Source: Gemmatimonadota bacterium (GTDB lineage Bacteria; Gemmatimonadota; Gemmatimonadetes; Gemmatimonadales; GWC2-71-9). From it: 52,878 bases of DNA. A program made the position numbers and the translations under genes. This document shows, in pieces, positions 41,215-50,250 of this stretch (its first letter is position 1; every line of letters begins with the position of its first letter). The notes under the pieces are model-generated. The model searched no databases. It saw nothing but the letters and a program-made list of their open reading frames with translations, and was not told where the DNA came from. The stretch is taken from contig QHUT01000061.1 of assembly GCA_003222055.1 (NCBI GenBank), forward strand, positions 1 to 52,878, given 5' to 3'.

Positions 41215-41245
41215 CACAAACGTGTGCCGGCCACCGTTGCTCACC

Positions 41246-41875
41246 TTACCCGCACAGCTCCCGCACCAGCTCCTTCACCTGCGGCCCCGAATAGCCCCGA
41301 CGCACCAGAAACGCGAGCAGCCGGCGACGCCGCACCGGCGGCGGCAACCCACCCAGTTGCCGCGCCCGCTTCGTGGCGGCGGCCCGGGCTTCGACCTGGG
41401 GATCGATTCCTTCCTCTGTAAGCGCGCGCCCTACCGCGTCCTCCGCGACGTCGCGCTCCACGCCTTGGGCGAGCAGATCGTTGATGATCCGGGCGGGCCC
41501 CTTGCCGCGCGTCGCGCGTACCGCGGCGTACCGTTCGGCGAAGCGACAATCGTCGAGCAGGCCGCGCGCCGCCAGCCGCTCGAGGGCAGTCGTCACCGCG
41601 GCAGGCGGATGCTGCTTCTTCGTGAGCCGCCGCTCCAGATCGCGGCGGGCGTGGGCGCGGCGCGCCAAAGCCCGCAGCGCCGCGCGCTGCGCCGCCTCCA
41701 CGTCCGCGAGCTCGCGCAGCCGCTCCAGCACCGCCGGCGCCAGCTCCGCGCCGACCCGCAAGCTCAGCCACTCGAGCGCGTCGGCGGGCAGCGACGCGAA
41801 TCGCCCCCGATCCACCTCGACCAGCCGATAGCCCGGCTGACGCGGATCGGGGGCGATGTTGGTGAGAGTCGGCAC
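41246..41875 (-). CDS. recX: Regulatory protein RecX
   Basis: A 209-residue helical protein that limits RecA filament growth. Tandem three-helix repeats are visible: ALRALARRAHARRDLERRL, then LAARGLLDDCRFAERYAAVR with KGPARIINDLLAQGV, then a last repeat through RRLLAFLVRRGYSG. The N-terminal about 50 residues (YRLVEVDRGRFASLPADALE) are the usual divergent lead. It starts with GTG directly after the recA stop (TGAGTG), so it is co-translated with recA. Confidence 0.9.
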   Translation of the reverse strand: MPTLTNIAPDPRQPGYRLVEVDRGRFASLPADALEWLSLRVGAELAPAVLERLRELADVEAAQRAALRALARRAHARRDLERRLTKKQHPPAAVTTALERLAARGLLDDCRFAERYAAVRATRGKGPARIINDLLAQGVERDVAEDAVGRALTEEGIDPQVEARAAATKRARQLGGLPPPVRRRRLLAFLVRRGYSGPQVKELVRELCG

Positions 41876-42955
41876 TCACTCCTCGGGGGCGGAAGCCTCC
41901 TCGTCCGCCGCCACCGCGGCGGGTTTGACACCGAGATGCTCCTTCACCTTCGCTTCGACCTCCGCGGCGAGATCGGCGTGATCCTTGAGATACAGCTTCG
42001 CGTTCTCGCGCCCCTGACCGATGCGCTCCTTGCCGTAGGCGTACCACGCCCCCGACTTCTCGATGATCCCCGCCTCCGCCGCGATGTCCACCAGCAACGA
42101 CTCGTGGCTGATCCCCTCGTCGAACATGATGTCGAACTCGGCCTGACGGAACGGCGGCGCCACCTTGTTCTTCACGACCTTCACCCGCACGTGGTTGCCG
42201 ATGACCACCTCGCGCTCCTTCACGGGCCCGATGCGCCGCATGTCGAGCCGCACCGAGGCGTAGAACTTGAGCGCCCGGCCGCCGGTGGTGGTCTCGGGAT
42301 TGCCGAACATGACCCCGATCTTCTCGCGCAGCTGGTTGATGAACACCACCGCCGTGCGCGACCGGTTGATCGCCCCCGCCAGCTTGCGCAGGGCCTGGCT
42401 CATCAGCCGCGCCTGGAGCCCCGGCAGCGAGTCTCCCATGTCCCCCTCGATCTCCGCCTTCGGGACGAGCGCCGCGACCGAATCCACCACCACCACGTCC
42501 ACCGCCCCCGAGCGCACCAGGATCTCCGTGATCTCGAGCCCCTGCTCGCCCGTATCCGGCTGGGACACGAGCAGGTTGTCGATGTCGACGCCCAGCTTCT
42601 TGGCGTATTCGACGTCGAGCGCGTGCTCGGCATCGATGTACGCGGCGGCCCCACCCTGCCGCTGGGAATGCGCCACGACGTGCAGCGCCAGCGTGGTCTT
42701 GCCGCTCGATTCGGGCCCGAAGATCTCCGTCACCCGGCCCCGCGGAATCCCCCCGATGCCGATCGCCGCGTCGAGGTTGATGGCGCCCGTGGGAATCGCT
42801 TCCACTCGTATCCGGGGCGCGTCCGCTCCCATCCGCATGATGGCGCCCTTGCCGCACGTCTTCTCGATCTGCGTGATCGCCAGGTTGAGAGCCTTCCTCC
42901 GCTCCTCCGTCAGCCTCGGAGCTTCGTTTTCCGCCGCCATGAGTGTCCTCGACAT
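41876..42955 (-). CDS. recA: Recombinase RecA
   Basis: A 359-residue recombinase. It has Walker [20 protein letters not shown], the DNA-binding loop L1 ([20 protein letters not shown]), [20 protein letters not shown] around loop L2 and the C-terminal acidic tail ([12 protein letters not shown]). ATG 42955 has GGAGG 10 nt upstream; ATG 42940 with GAGG 6 nt upstream is equally possible and removes five residues. The mature frame has no inserts, in contrast with the neighbouring repeat-bearing genes. It should mediate strand exchange and LexA cleavage; no LexA box was recognised upstream. Confidence 0.96.
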   Translation of the reverse strand: MSRTLMAAENEAPRLTEERRKALNLAITQIEKTCGKGAIMRMGADAPRIRVEAIPTGAINLDAAIGIGGIPRGRVTEIFGPESSGKTTLALHVVAHSQRQGGAAAYIDAEHALDVEYAKKLGVDIDNLLVSQPDTGEQGLEITEILVRSGAVDVVVVDSVAALVPKAEIEGDMGDSLPGLQARLMSQALRKLAGAINRSRTAVVFINQLREKIGVMFGNPETTTGGRALKFYASVRLDMRRIGPVKEREVVIGNHVRVKVVKNKVAPPFRQAEFDIMFDEGISHESLLVDIAAEAGIIEKSGAWYAYGKERIGQGRENAKLYLKDHADLAAEVEAKVKEHLGVKPAAVAADEEASAPEE

Positions 42956-42984
42956 GGGTTGGGAGCCTCCGCGTGAGAGGCCCG

Positions 42985-42990
42985 AATATA
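42985..42990 (-). promoter_or_regulatory. Possible recA -10 element
   Basis: The minus strand reads TATATATTC in an otherwise GC-rich 49-nt gap before recA, with TATATT placed suitably for a start of transcription near 42978. Confidence 0.35.
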
Positions 42991-43004
42991 TACCGAAGCC
43001 CCGG

Positions 43005-43397
43005 CTAGCGCCACCCAGGGCGAAACGCGTCTGCCACGTGCTCCAGCCGGCCGTCCACGATCGCAATGCAGTCGAAGCGGTAGATGTCGGCGGGCTTGCC
43101 GCAGCGGTCCACCCACACGCGCGCCGCCTTCACCAGCTCGCGCCGCTTGGCGCCCGTGACCGCCTCGAGCGGGCTGCCGAACGCCGTCCCGCGGCGGGTT
43201 TTCACCTCCACGAAGCTGACCAGGTTCCCCTGACGCGCGATCAGGTCGATCTCGGTGTGACCCACCCGGAACCGATGCGCCACGATGTGGCACCCGCGCG
43301 ACAGGAGGTAACGGATCGCTTGCTCCTCCCCCGCCAGGCCGCGCCGCTGGCGCTCGTCCTTCCATTCCGATGGATCGCTCCGCAGCCCGCTCTTCAC
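43005..43397 (-). CDS. yraN: YraN family endonuclease-like protein (UPF0102)
   Basis: A 130-residue protein of the restriction-endonuclease-like fold. It has [18 protein letters not shown], the acid-rich strand [10 protein letters not shown], and [10 protein letters not shown], which gives the Asp...Glu-x-Lys catalytic arrangement. The cellular role of YraN is not established; a DNA- or Holliday-junction-related nuclease role is suspected. A position upstream of recA fits that. The GTG at 43397 is used without a clear ribosome site; upstream codons are low-complexity and probably not translated. Confidence 0.88.
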   Translation of the reverse strand: MKSGLRSDPSEWKDERQRRGLAGEEQAIRYLLSRGCHIVAHRFRVGHTEIDLIARQGNLVSFVEVKTRRGTAFGSPLEAVTGAKRRELVKAARVWVDRCGKPADIYRFDCIAIVDGRLEHVADAFRPGWR

Positions 43398-43468
43398 GCG
43401 GTGCAAAGTAATAGTTTCGCCCAGCGAGGGCGAACCATTTCGTTGCGAGTGGTGTGAGTTTGTTGCGA

Positions 43469-43582
43469 GAATGGCGGGAGGTTGGGGAGGACGGGGGAGG
43501 TGGGGGAGGTTTGGGGAGGTTGTCACGTCAGCGGGGCAACCTCCCCCAACCTCCGCCAACCTCCCCAACCTCCCCAACCTGC
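43469..43582. repeat. Inverted nonamer arrays (TTGGGGAGG / CCTCCCCAA)
   Basis: About five TTGGGGAGG-like units (43469-43520), a 16-nt spacer and about five AACCTCCCC-like units (43537-43582) form a long imperfect hairpin between yraN and the second wza, followed on the plus strand by CTTTTTAG. It has the same inverted-array design as the heptamer arms but a 9-bp period. Confidence 0.8.
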
Positions 43583-43586
43583 CTTT

Positions 43587-44387
43587 TTAGTGCCCAAACA
43601 CTTTCGTCAGCCCGACGATCCCGCCTGTGATGCTCACGACGACCCACAGAAAGCGCAGGTTGTCCCCCATCCCGGCGCCCTCCTTCGGCACCACCAGTTG
43701 ATCGCCGTCTTGCACGTTCAGGTCGTCGAGCGTGCGCCCCTGCGCAACGGCTTGAGCGAGGTCCTTGCCGTCCAGCAGGCGCTCCCCGCCCCGTTCCAGC
43801 CGCATCTTGCCCGGCTTCGCCGTCGGGAGCGTGCCCCCGGCGGCCATGAGCGCGTCGGCCACGAGGGCATCCGCCGGCACGGCGTAATAACCGGGCCGCA
43901 CCACGCCTCCCTGCACGGACACGCGGACCAGCGCGCGAGCCCGCACGGCGGGGCTCCGCAGGTACTGGGACAGCTCTTGCACGAGGTAGCTCTGCAGCTC
44001 GGAGCGCAGCACGCCCCGGAGCGGGATTTCGCGGTTGACGGGCGAGGGGAGTGCCACGGTGCGGGCCGTCGTGACCGTGAATGTGTCGCTCAAGGCCGGC
44101 TCGCTGTCGACGCGCAGCCACACGCGCTCACCCGGCTGAAAGTCGCCTTCCGCCAGCCGGGCCCGGATCGCGGCCGCACGGACCGGGTCGCCGGCCGCGG
44201 CGACGCGCTGCGCCGAATCAAGCAGGGTGGCGCGGGAGGCCAGTGGGTGGCCCGCCGTCAGTTCCCGCGGCGAAGGGGCCACCGGTGGAGCCTGGTCCTC
44301 CTGCCCCGTGGCGGGCCGCGCCACGGCCAGGCACGACAATCCCAGCAGCACCGCGCCCCGCCGCCACATGTTCGTTCGCTGGCTCAT
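43587..44387 (-). CDS. wza: Polysaccharide export outer-membrane protein, Wza family (second copy)
   Basis: A 266-residue protein with signal peptide core GAVLLGLSCLAVARPATGQ. A linker follows, then the Poly_export domain (FQPGERVWLRVDSE, TFTVTTARTVALPSPV) and a SLBB-like GVVRPGYYAVPADALVADALM. The C terminus is hydrophobic (FLWVVVSITGGIVGLTKVFGH). It parallels the first Wza in length, motif order and ending. It should be the outer-membrane channel for the second polymer. The ATG overlaps the wzc stop (ATGA). It ends 5 nt before the nonamer hairpin. Confidence 0.87.
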   Translation of the reverse strand: MSQRTNMWRRGAVLLGLSCLAVARPATGQEDQAPPVAPSPRELTAGHPLASRATLLDSAQRVAAAGDPVRAAAIRARLAEGDFQPGERVWLRVDSEPALSDTFTVTTARTVALPSPVNREIPLRGVLRSELQSYLVQELSQYLRSPAVRARALVRVSVQGGVVRPGYYAVPADALVADALMAAGGTLPTAKPGKMRLERGGERLLDGKDLAQAVAQGRTLDDLNVQDGDQLVVPKEGAGMGDNLRFLWVVVSITGGIVGLTKVFGH

Positions 44388-46831
44388 GACTGCCCCCACA
44401 GCACGCCTGCCGACCCGCCACGTCGCTGGCTGGCGGCGCCGTTGGCCTCCGCATAGGCCGCCGCGTCGTAGGTGTAGTAGCGATACGCCCCGTAGGGCCG
44501 GACGTCGTTCAACACCGCGCCGAGCACGCGCACCGGCAGCGTGTCGAGCACATCCAGCTTCGCGGCGGCGAGGTCCAAGTCGGACACGCCGGCCCGCAGC
44601 ACGATCAGCACGTTGCCGGTCCGCGTCGCCAGCACATAGGGATCCACGCCGACCGCGAGCGGCGGACTGTCGACGAGCACGACGCCGCACTCCTCGCGCA
44701 CGCGATCGATCAGCTCGGTCATGACGTCCGAGCTCAGCAGCTCCGGCGCGCTGGGGCGGCGCGCCCCGCACCCGATGAACGACAGGCCCGGGTGGCGCGT
44801 GGCCTGGACGACGGTCTCGAACGGAAGGTCGCCCGCGAGGAAGTCCACCAGACCCGGCTCGCGGTGCAGCCCCAGCATCCGATGCTGGCCGCCGCGACGC
44901 ACGTCGCCGTCGATCAGCAGCGTGCGAAAGCCCGCGTCGGCGAAGGCGAGGGCGAGGTTGCACGACAGGAACGACTTCCCCTCGCCCACCCCCGGGCTGG
45001 TCACGGTGACGAGCAGCGGACCCGAGCCCCCGGCGTGGCTCAGCCGCAGCCGCAGGCCGCGCAGCGCCTCGACCACCGGCGCCGCCGCTTCGGCCGTCTT
45101 GCCGTTGCCGAGCTGGCGCCAGTCGAACCGGGGCACGGCCCCCAGAATAGACAGCCGCATCTGGTGCGTCACGTGTTCCGGGTAGCGAACCTTGTGATCG
45201 AGCTCGTCGAGCATCACCACGCCGAACACCGCCAACCCCAGGCTGACCACGAACGACGCGCACACGAGCAGCGGCGTCAAGTCCCGGTCCGGTCGATCGG
45301 GCGCCGTCGCGCGGTCGAGGATACGGACGTCCGGCAGCGTGCTCACGGCCGCCAGCTGCGTCTGGTTATAGCTCTGTTGCACGGTCGTGAACAGCTGTTC
45401 CGCGATCGCGACGTCGCGCTGCAGCCGCGCCTCCTCCAGCGCGAGCGGCGGCAGGTCGTGCAGGTAGCCGAACGCGGCGTCGGCACGGCGGCTGAGCGCC
45501 TCCTCGCGCGCCGCGAGGTCGGCGTCCAGCCCGCGCGCCAGCGTCGGAATAGTGGTCTGCAGCAGGGTTCGCACTTCGCCGCGCACCCGCTGCACCGGAT
45601 CACTCGCGTCGGTATAGCGGTAGCGTAGCGCGCGTAAGGTGGCCTGCCTCTGGGTCACCTCCTGCAGCGCGAGCGACAGCTCGGCGGACTTTTGCACGGC
45701 GCCGATCGCCTGGAGGGCCTCGATCGGCGGCCCCGAGTCGCCCGTCTGCGCCAACGCGCGTTGCAGCGCCTGGCGATCGCGCTGCACCGAGTCGAGCGCC
45801 AGCTTGGTGTCGAACGAGCGCTCGAACACCGGGTCGCCGCCCCCCCGCAGCGTGGCCGAGACGGGCGGCGCGCCCTGCCGCAGGACGCCCGCGCTGCGGA
45901 TGCGGAAGTCGCGCTGGGCCGCTTCGGCGTCCCGCAGGCCGCGCAGCGCGTGCTGGCGCTGCTCGTCCAGAATGCGCCCCAACTCCACCAGCTTGATGCG
46001 CTTCAGGTCGGCGGCGACGACGACCACGCGGTCCGCGATCGCGTTCACCGTGGCCGCCAGCTCCGCGGGCCGGGAGCCAGTGAGCTGGATGCGGAGGAAG
46101 TTGGCGTCGGTCCCCGCCCGCATCAGCGCGGGGTCGACGTCCGTGGTGACGCTCAGCGTCGTCTTGAGCTGCCGTGCCGCGTCGGCCGGCGTGTTCAGCG
46201 CAAAGTCCACGGCGTGTCCCGGCGCCACGAGCCCGCGGGCGGGGCTCCAGCTGAACCCGAGGCCCTGCCCGACGGTCGTGGCCAGGGAGTCGGTCTGGAC
46301 CACCCGGCCTCCGTTCTGCAGGCTGAAGGTCCGTCCCTCCCGGTCGACCGAGTACCGGTAGGCGCCCGGCAGGGGCGTCCCGTCCAGCCGCAGGGTCGCG
46401 AGCACGGACGAATCCACCGGATTGCCTGGGCGCAGGTACAGCCGCCGCTGTCGTACCACCTCCTCCAGCACGGCGTTCGACTCGACGAGGTCGATCCATC
46501 CGGAGGGGTTCAGCAGCTCGTCGGCCTCGGACGCTGTCCGGGGGTCGCGCGCCGCGGCGGCTCGGTCCTTGGTCTCGAACCAGAGCAGCGCCGTGGCCGA
46601 GTAGGGTGGGTGCAGCAGGCGGCTGGCAAACAGGCCCAGGGCGGTCCCCAGGAGAGTGACCCCGATCACCGTCCACTTCCGCCGGCGGACCGCTCCGAAA
46701 TAGTGCTGCCAGTCCGTCTCGCCGGGGGGCCCAGTGCGGGACGCGACGTCCGCAGTCGAGGGCGCCGGGGCCCGCAGCCATGTTCCATCGACCGATGCGA
46801 CCTCCGGCAGGCGCGAACGCTCTCTCGACAT
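44384..46831 (-). CDS. wzc: Polysaccharide co-polymerase and BY-kinase, Wzc family (second copy)
   Basis: About 815 residues. It has a first membrane helix (WTVIGVTLLGTALGLFAS), a periplasmic Wzz domain with coiled-coil-like regions, a second helix (LTPLLVCASFVVSLGLAVF), then the tyrosine kinase with Walker A TSPGVGEGKS, Walker A' TLLIDGDVRRG and Walker B VVLVDSPPL. The tail is Tyr-rich (YGAYRYYTYDAAAYAE). It controls chain length of the second polymer. No ribosome site precedes ATG 46831. A sigma-54-like element ends only 15 nt upstream, which would leave a leader of about 4 nt, so either transcription starts elsewhere or the message is nearly leaderless. Confidence 0.92.
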   Translation of the reverse strand: MSRERSRLPEVASVDGTWLRAPAPSTADVASRTGPPGETDWQHYFGAVRRRKWTVIGVTLLGTALGLFASRLLHPPYSATALLWFETKDRAAAARDPRTASEADELLNPSGWIDLVESNAVLEEVVRQRRLYLRPGNPVDSSVLATLRLDGTPLPGAYRYSVDREGRTFSLQNGGRVVQTDSLATTVGQGLGFSWSPARGLVAPGHAVDFALNTPADAARQLKTTLSVTTDVDPALMRAGTDANFLRIQLTGSRPAELAATVNAIADRVVVVAADLKRIKLVELGRILDEQRQHALRGLRDAEAAQRDFRIRSAGVLRQGAPPVSATLRGGGDPVFERSFDTKLALDSVQRDRQALQRALAQTGDSGPPIEALQAIGAVQKSAELSLALQEVTQRQATLRALRYRYTDASDPVQRVRGEVRTLLQTTIPTLARGLDADLAAREEALSRRADAAFGYLHDLPPLALEEARLQRDVAIAEQLFTTVQQSYNQTQLAAVSTLPDVRILDRATAPDRPDRDLTPLLVCASFVVSLGLAVFGVVMLDELDHKVRYPEHVTHQMRLSILGAVPRFDWRQLGNGKTAEAAAPVVEALRGLRLRLSHAGGSGPLLVTVTSPGVGEGKSFLSCNLALAFADAGFRTLLIDGDVRRGGQHRMLGLHREPGLVDFLAGDLPFETVVQATRHPGLSFIGCGARRPSAPELLSSDVMTELIDRVREECGVVLVDSPPLAVGVDPYVLATRTGNVLIVLRAGVSDLDLAAAKLDVLDTLPVRVLGAVLNDVRPYGAYRYYTYDAAAYAEANGAASQRRGGSAGVLWGQS

Positions 46832-46845
46832 AGCCTGATCAACGC

Positions 46846-46861
46846 TGCAAGGGGGATACCG
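46846..46861 (-). promoter_or_regulatory. Sigma-54-like element upstream of the second wzc
   Basis: The minus strand CGGTATCCCCCTTGCA has GG-N10-GC spacing and TTGCA, and resembles the element before the first wzc (both CGGTA, then CCTTGC). Its closeness to the start codon makes the call uncertain. Confidence 0.35.
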
Positions 46862-47081
46862 CGGCGCGGCGGGATTCGCCCGGGGCCGGGGCACGACGGC
46901 GCGGTGATGCGTGATCGGTCCCGATTAGTGCTGCTCTTCTCCCACATGCGGAAGAACTGCTGTGTGGCGTCCGAGCCTCACACGGGCCAACTGACAAGAG
47001 TCCCGGCCGCTCGTCTCTTGAGTGTGCAGCGCACGCCGCCTCCAGTGTCTGAGCATGCATTGTGCAGAAAGCGCCCCTGTC

Positions 47082-49022
47082 ATGCGCCAAACGCTGATGC
47101 AGCGGCTCTACCCATATAGGCGGTCGATCATCCTCGGGGTGCACCTCGTGCTCATCTCCCTGGGGTATCTCGCCGCGTACGCGGTGCGCTTCGACTTCAC
47201 CATTCCGCCCGCGGAGCTGCGCCGCTGGGCGGTGACGCTTCCCTGGCTGCTCATCCCCCGTCTGCTGTTCTTCCAGCGCTTCTCCGCCTACAGCGGCTGG
47301 TGGCGCTACGTCGGCATGGCGGACCTGGTGAACTTGAGCGCCGCCGTGAGCCTGAGCTCGGTCGTGTTCGTCGCGTGTCTGTTCTTCACAGGTGCGTTGA
47401 AGGGCATGCCGCGGTCCGTGCCGCTGCTCGACTGGGTCATCGCGATTTTCCTGCTGGGCGGCATCCGCTTCGCGTCGCGCTGGGTCCGCGAGACCTCGCA
47501 CCCCAAGCGCCAGCACGCCCGCGAGCGGCGCGCCTTCATTGTCGGGGCGGGCGAGGCGGGCGAGCAGCTGCTGCGCCAGATCCAGCACGATCCCCGGGGG
47601 CTGCTGCACGTCGTCGGGCTCATCGACGACGCCTCCGACCTGCACGGGCGCACGCTGCACGGCGTGCCGGTGGTGGGCGGCACGGACCGGCTCAGCGAGC
47701 TGGTGGCCCGCTTCCAGGTCGAGCTGCTGGCGATCGCCATCCCGTCGGCTTCGGGCGAGGTGATGCGGCGCGTCGTGGCGCGCTGCTCCGAGACGGGCGT
47801 CGAGTGCAAGATCCTGCCGCCGCTGCAGGACCTGCTGGCGAGTGGTCCGTTACAAGTGCGCCATCTGCGCGATGTGCAGATCAACGACCTGCTGGGGCGC
47901 GATGCCGTGAAGCTCGACCTCGGAGCCATGGAGCGCGAGCTCAGCGGCCGCTGCGTCCTGATCACGGGCGCCGGCGGCTCGATCGGCTCCGAGCTGGCCC
48001 GCCAGGTGGCCCGGTTCCGTCCCCGTCGCATCGTGCTGCTCGAGCGGGCGGAGAGCCCGCTGTACTTCATCCATCGCGAGGTGAGCGAGGCCTGCCCGGG
48101 CGCGGAGGTCATCCCGGCGCTCGCCAGCGTCACCAATGCGGATCGGCTGCAGGAAATCTTCGAGTCGTGCCGGCCGGACTACGTCTTCCACGCCGCCGCC
48201 TACAAGCACGTGCCGCTGCTCGAGGCGAACGTGCTCGAAGGCGTGTGGAACAACGTGGTGGGAACGCTGCGCACGGCGCGCTGCGCCGCGCGCAACGGCG
48301 TCGGAAAGTTCGTCTTGATCTCGACCGACAAGGCGGTCAACCCCACGAGCATCCTCGGCGCCACGAAACGGGTGGCGGAGCGCATCGTCCTCGAGCTGCC
48401 CGCGTACCGGGACGCGGGCACCGATTTCCGCGTCGTGCGCTTCGGGAACGTGCTGGGCTCCGACGGCAGCGTCCTGCCGCTGTTCAACAAGCAGCTGGCG
48501 GCGGGGGGACCCCTCACCGTCACGCACCCCGAGGTGAAGCGCTACTTCATGACGATTCCCGAGGCGGTGCAGCTGGTGCTGGCCGCCGCCACGCTCCCCG
48601 AAGCGGTGCGGCGCATCGCCATTCTCGAAATGGGACGGCAGGTCCGCATCCTCGATCTCGCCGAGCAGCTGATCCGGCTCTCCGGATTCGTCCCCTACCA
48701 GGACATTCACATCAAGTTCGTCGGCCTGCGGCCCGGCGAGAAGCTGCGCGAGGAGCTCGTCGCCGCGGGCGAGCGCACCGTGCCGACCTCGGTGGACAAG
48801 ATCCGTCTGATCGAGCGCGACGATGGCGACGGTGCGCTGCTGGGACGCGACCTGCGCCGGCTGCTCGCCGTGGCGGCGTCGTGCGACCATCGGCACGTGG
48901 CGGGGGCGCTCAGCACTCTCGTGCCGGAGTACCAGCCCGAGCACGCGGTCGCGCTGGTCCCGGCGCTCGTGGACGCGGGCGGCAACGGTGGGTCCCGGAC
49001 ACCCCATGAGAGCCTCGCCTGA
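47082..49022 (+). CDS. UDP-GlcNAc 4,6-dehydratase-type protein (PglF/WbpM/CapD family)
   Basis: A 646-residue inner-membrane enzyme. Four N-terminal helices (about residues 15-135) are followed by a first Rossmann-like part (FIVGAGEAGEQLLRQI) and the catalytic SDR domain with ITGAGGSIGSELARQ. In STDKAVNPTSILGATKR the classical Tyr-x3-Lys is modified, as is typical of this family, which uses an altered catalytic triad. It converts UDP-GlcNAc to UDP-2-acetamido-2,6-dideoxy-4-hexulose. The ATG at 47082 is used; 47055 is an alternative. It heads the plus-strand biosynthetic run of locus 2 and overlaps the aminotransferase start by 17 nt. Confidence 0.9.
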   Translation: MRQTLMQRLYPYRRSIILGVHLVLISLGYLAAYAVRFDFTIPPAELRRWAVTLPWLLIPRLLFFQRFSAYSGWWRYVGMADLVNLSAAVSLSSVVFVACLFFTGALKGMPRSVPLLDWVIAIFLLGGIRFASRWVRETSHPKRQHARERRAFIVGAGEAGEQLLRQIQHDPRGLLHVVGLIDDASDLHGRTLHGVPVVGGTDRLSELVARFQVELLAIAIPSASGEVMRRVVARCSETGVECKILPPLQDLLASGPLQVRHLRDVQINDLLGRDAVKLDLGAMERELSGRCVLITGAGGSIGSELARQVARFRPRRIVLLERAESPLYFIHREVSEACPGAEVIPALASVTNADRLQEIFESCRPDYVFHAAAYKHVPLLEANVLEGVWNNVVGTLRTARCAARNGVGKFVLISTDKAVNPTSILGATKRVAERIVLELPAYRDAGTDFRVVRFGNVLGSDGSVLPLFNKQLAAGGPLTVTHPEVKRYFMTIPEAVQLVLAAATLPEAVRRIAILEMGRQVRILDLAEQLIRLSGFVPYQDIHIKFVGLRPGEKLREELVAAGERTVPTSVDKIRLIERDDGDGALLGRDLRRLLAVAASCDHRHVAGALSTLVPEYQPEHAVALVPALVDAGGNGGSRTPHESLA

Positions 49023-50250
49023 GTCCCGCGCCGCAGCCGGGATCGCCGTGACGGCCTCGACCGCCACGCCCGCACCCCTCCTCCCCCGGCGGCGCCGCGC
49101 CACGTTCCTCCCCTTCGCGCCGCCCCTCGTCGGGCAGGAGGAGATCGACGAAGTGGTAGACACGCTCCGCTCCGACTGGATCACGACGGGACCCAAGACC
49201 CGGCGGTTTGAAACCGAGTTCGCCGCGTACCTCGCGGCGCCCGGGGCCCTGGCGCTCAACTCCTGCACCGCCGCGCTGCATACGGCCCTGGTCACGCTCG
49301 GCATCGGTCCCGGTGACGAGGTCGTCACCACGCCGATGACGTTCGCCGCGTCGGTGAACGTCATCGAGCACACCGGCGCGCGACCCGTCCTCGTGGATGT
49401 GGAACCGGACACGCTGAACCTCGACCCGCGGCGGCTCGAATCGGCGGTCACGGCCCGGACCAAGGCCCTCCTCCCGGTGCACTACGCCGGCCACCCCGCC
49501 GACCTGGACGCCATCCGCGAGGTCGCGGCCGCGCACGGACTCGCCGTGATCGAGGACGCCGCTCATGCGCTGCCCGCCCGCTACAAGGGCCGTCTCATCG
49601 GCTCCGGACCGAACCCCGTCGCCTTCAGCTTCTACGCCACCAAGAACCTGACGACCGGCGAGGGCGGCATGCTCACGGCCGAGCCCGCGCTGCTCGACCG
49701 GGCCCGAGTCGTGAGCCTGCACGGCATGAGCCGGGATGCGTGGCGTCGCTACGACCAGGGCGGCAGCTGGCACTACGACATCCTGCTTCCCGGCTTCAAG
49801 TACAACATGACCGACATCCAGGCGGCGCTCGGACTGCGGCAGCTCGAGAAGCTGGCATCGTTCCAGCGCCGCCGGCGCCAGGTCGTGGCGCGTTATGGCG
49901 AGGGCTTCGCCGACCTGGACGCTCTCGAGCTGCCGGTCGAACGCCCCGACGTGGAGCACGCCTGGCACCTGTACGCGCTGCGGCTGCGCCCCGAGACGCT
50001 GCGCATCGACCGCGATCGCTTCATCAATGAGCTCGCGGCGCGCCACATCGGGACGTCGGTCCACTTCATCCCGATCCATCTCCATCCTTATTATCGTGAC
50101 CGCTACGGCTACGCCCCCCAGGACTTCCCCGTCGCGTGGAGCAACTACGGCCGGCTGCTGAGCCTGCCGCTCAATCCGCGGCTCACCGACGACGACGTGA
50201 GCGACGTGATCGCGGCCGTGCGCGACGTGGTGCGGGTGAACCGCCGATGA
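49006..50250 (+). CDS. DegT/DnrJ/EryC1 family sugar aminotransferase
   Basis: A 414-residue PLP enzyme. It has RSDWITTGPKTRRFE, the cofactor-binding NSCTAALHTALV, EDAAHALPARYKG and FYATKNLTTGEGG, which holds the Schiff-base Lys. FKYNMTDIQAALGL and HAWHLYALRL follow. Together with the upstream 4,6-dehydratase it should aminate the 4-keto sugar to a 4-amino-4,6-dideoxy sugar, as PglE and ArnB-like enzymes do. The start is uncertain: ATG 49006 lies inside the dehydratase 3' end and lacks a ribosome site, and a GTG about 15 codons later could serve. It overlaps the formyltransferase start (ATGA). Confidence 0.9.
   Translation: MRASPESRAAAGIAVTASTATPAPLLPRRRRATFLPFAPPLVGQEEIDEVVDTLRSDWITTGPKTRRFETEFAAYLAAPGALALNSCTAALHTALVTLGIGPGDEVVTTPMTFAASVNVIEHTGARPVLVDVEPDTLNLDPRRLESAVTARTKALLPVHYAGHPADLDAIREVAAAHGLAVIEDAAHALPARYKGRLIGSGPNPVAFSFYATKNLTTGEGGMLTAEPALLDRARVVSLHGMSRDAWRRYDQGGSWHYDILLPGFKYNMTDIQAALGLRQLEKLASFQRRRRQVVARYGEGFADLDALELPVERPDVEHAWHLYALRLRPETLRIDRDRFINELAARHIGTSVHFIPIHLHPYYRDRYGYAPQDFPVAWSNYGRLLSLPLNPRLTDDDVSDVIAAVRDVVRVNRR

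Larger units (their letters stand above)
40726..41216 (-). mobile_element. RAYT/REP element: Y1 transposase flanked by inverted REP hairpins
   Basis: A 491-bp unit between alaS and recX. Both ends carry the same sequence of about 37 nt in inverted orientation. Each end starts GTGAACCCCGGGGC, contains an 11-bp palindromic stem AACCCCGGGGC/GCCCCGGGGTT around a 3-nt loop (40729-40753 and 41190-41214), and ends in CCTACCC. The inside is filled by one transposase gene. This is the architecture of a complete REP-associated tyrosine transposase element. Confidence 0.85.

Noticed and set aside
46832-47081. Sigma-54 promoter reading toward the dehydratase gene
   Set aside because: No GG-N10-GC match with a plausible TTGC box was found on the plus strand apart from a poor GC-rich match.
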